Below are positions 4,845 to 5,095 of a stretch of 5,095 bases of DNA, one piece after another. The stretch covers positions 1 to 5,095 of the forward strand of contig JAZONO010000104.1 of NCBI GenBank assembly GCA_045654545.1. Direction: 5' to 3'. The notes beneath the pieces are model-generated. The model ran no database searches and was not told where the DNA came from. It saw nothing but the letters and a program-made list of their open reading frames with translations. The translations under genes were made by a program, and so were the position numbers. Position 1 is the stretch's first letter. Each line of letters begins with the position of its first letter. This stretch comes from SIG588 sp045654545. GTDB lineage: Bacteria > Bacillota > Clostridia > Oscillospirales > Acutalibacteraceae.

Positions 4845-4988
4845 GTTAAATTTTAGCGTGGCTCACTATGTTGACGAAAGAAGTGCGGCTTTTTGGCAAG
4901 AAATTTGACTTTCTCGACAAAAACCGTGCGATTTCAGGCATGGTGAGGTGCGCTTGCAGTTTCACCAATTCTTACGGAGGGACACATT
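4845..4988 (+). promoter_or_regulatory. Long 5' leader with two possible stems
   Basis: The leader is about 145 nt. G4870-G4880 (C4875 bulged) pairs with C4909-C4918 in a 10-bp stem. TGGTGA (4941-4946) pairs with TCACCA (4962-4967), with an inner TGC-GCTT-GCA hairpin, ending 8 nt before the GGAGGG ribosome binding site (4976-4981). It matches no riboswitch class I recognise. An open frame from ATG 4868 to TAA at 5000-5002 (44 codons) overlaps the next start but lacks a ribosome binding site, so a leader peptide is only a weak option. Confidence 0.4.
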
Positions 4989-5095
4989 ATGAGCGTTTTT
5001 AAACAAGGCAAAGCCATCCGTCACATGCTGATGGTCGCGCTGGCTGTTCTCCTCGTGCTGGCACTGAATGCCGTTCCGGTATTGTCGGTGGTGGC
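4989..5095 (+). CDS. Secreted or membrane-anchored protein, N-terminus only
   Basis: Thirty-five full codons are present before the window ends. The protein begins MSVFKQGKAIRHMLMVALAV and continues LLVLALNAVPVLSVVA. A basic start (K5, K8, R11) followed by a hydrophobic run of about 20 residues from about M13 is a signal peptide or membrane anchor. ALNA (23-26) or a site beyond the window could be the cleavage point. GGAGGG (4976-4981) is 7 nt before ATG 4989. A strong promoter and a long leader suggest high or regulated expression, as for surface or extracellular proteins. The family cannot be named from this much sequence. Confidence 0.8.
   Translation, partial: MSVFKQGKAIRHMLMVALAVLLVLALNAVPVLSVV

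Noticed and set aside
4868..5002. 44-aa upstream open frame overlapping the last gene
   Set aside because: It lacks a ribosome binding site and any recognisable sequence. It is kept only as a weak leader-peptide option in the leader entry.

Overview
The window looks like a piece of a spore-forming Clostridia chromosome, probably an Oscillospirales-type Firmicute. This rests on a yabP-yabQ-divIC-yabR sporulation/division cluster, a long-form ribosome hibernation factor, strong purine-rich ribosome binding sites, GC-rich coding DNA and AT-rich spacers. The genus cannot be read from the sequence.

Left part, minus strand (71-1699). A 3' remnant of a GH38-type alpha-mannosidase gene (71-540) has lost most of its length and carries a frameshift near 258-266. 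Upstream of it on the same strand is a 365-aa P-loop ATPase of the PRK06851 type (602-1699). Its first Walker A motif is intact and its second is degenerate.

Centre, plus strand (1740-3434). A 90-bp divergent spacer holds a good candidate sigma-E promoter. It fires into yabP (spore coat/cortex morphogenesis) and yabQ (membrane protein needed for the cortex), which are separated by one base. A housekeeping-type promoter overlaps the yabQ stop codon and leads into a divIC-type septum protein and an S1-domain RNA-binding protein (YabR type) with a Gly/Arg-rich tail. A strong intrinsic terminator closes the operon. Mother-cell sporulation genes and vegetative division/RNA genes are therefore adjacent but apparently driven by different sigma factors.

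Right part (3478-4556). The long-form hpf gene sits between two copies of a small, transposase-less, inverted-repeat element, A (3512-3789) and B (4351-4511). Both are flanked by TA. Removing either with one TA restores a sensible ancestral sequence: a short promoter-to-RBS leader for A, and a TAA stop codon for hpf in place of the present TAG for B. Element A now forms most of the hpf 5' leader and B most of its 3' UTR, ahead of a perfect 15-bp terminator hairpin. The outermost 10-12 bp of A and B differ, yet within each copy the two ends remain complementary.

Far right (4557-5095). An AT-rich spacer with two GACGAA/TTCGTC hairpins precedes a strong extended -10 promoter. A leader of about 145 nt, able to form two stems, then leads to the first 35 codons of a secreted or membrane-anchored protein cut by the window edge.
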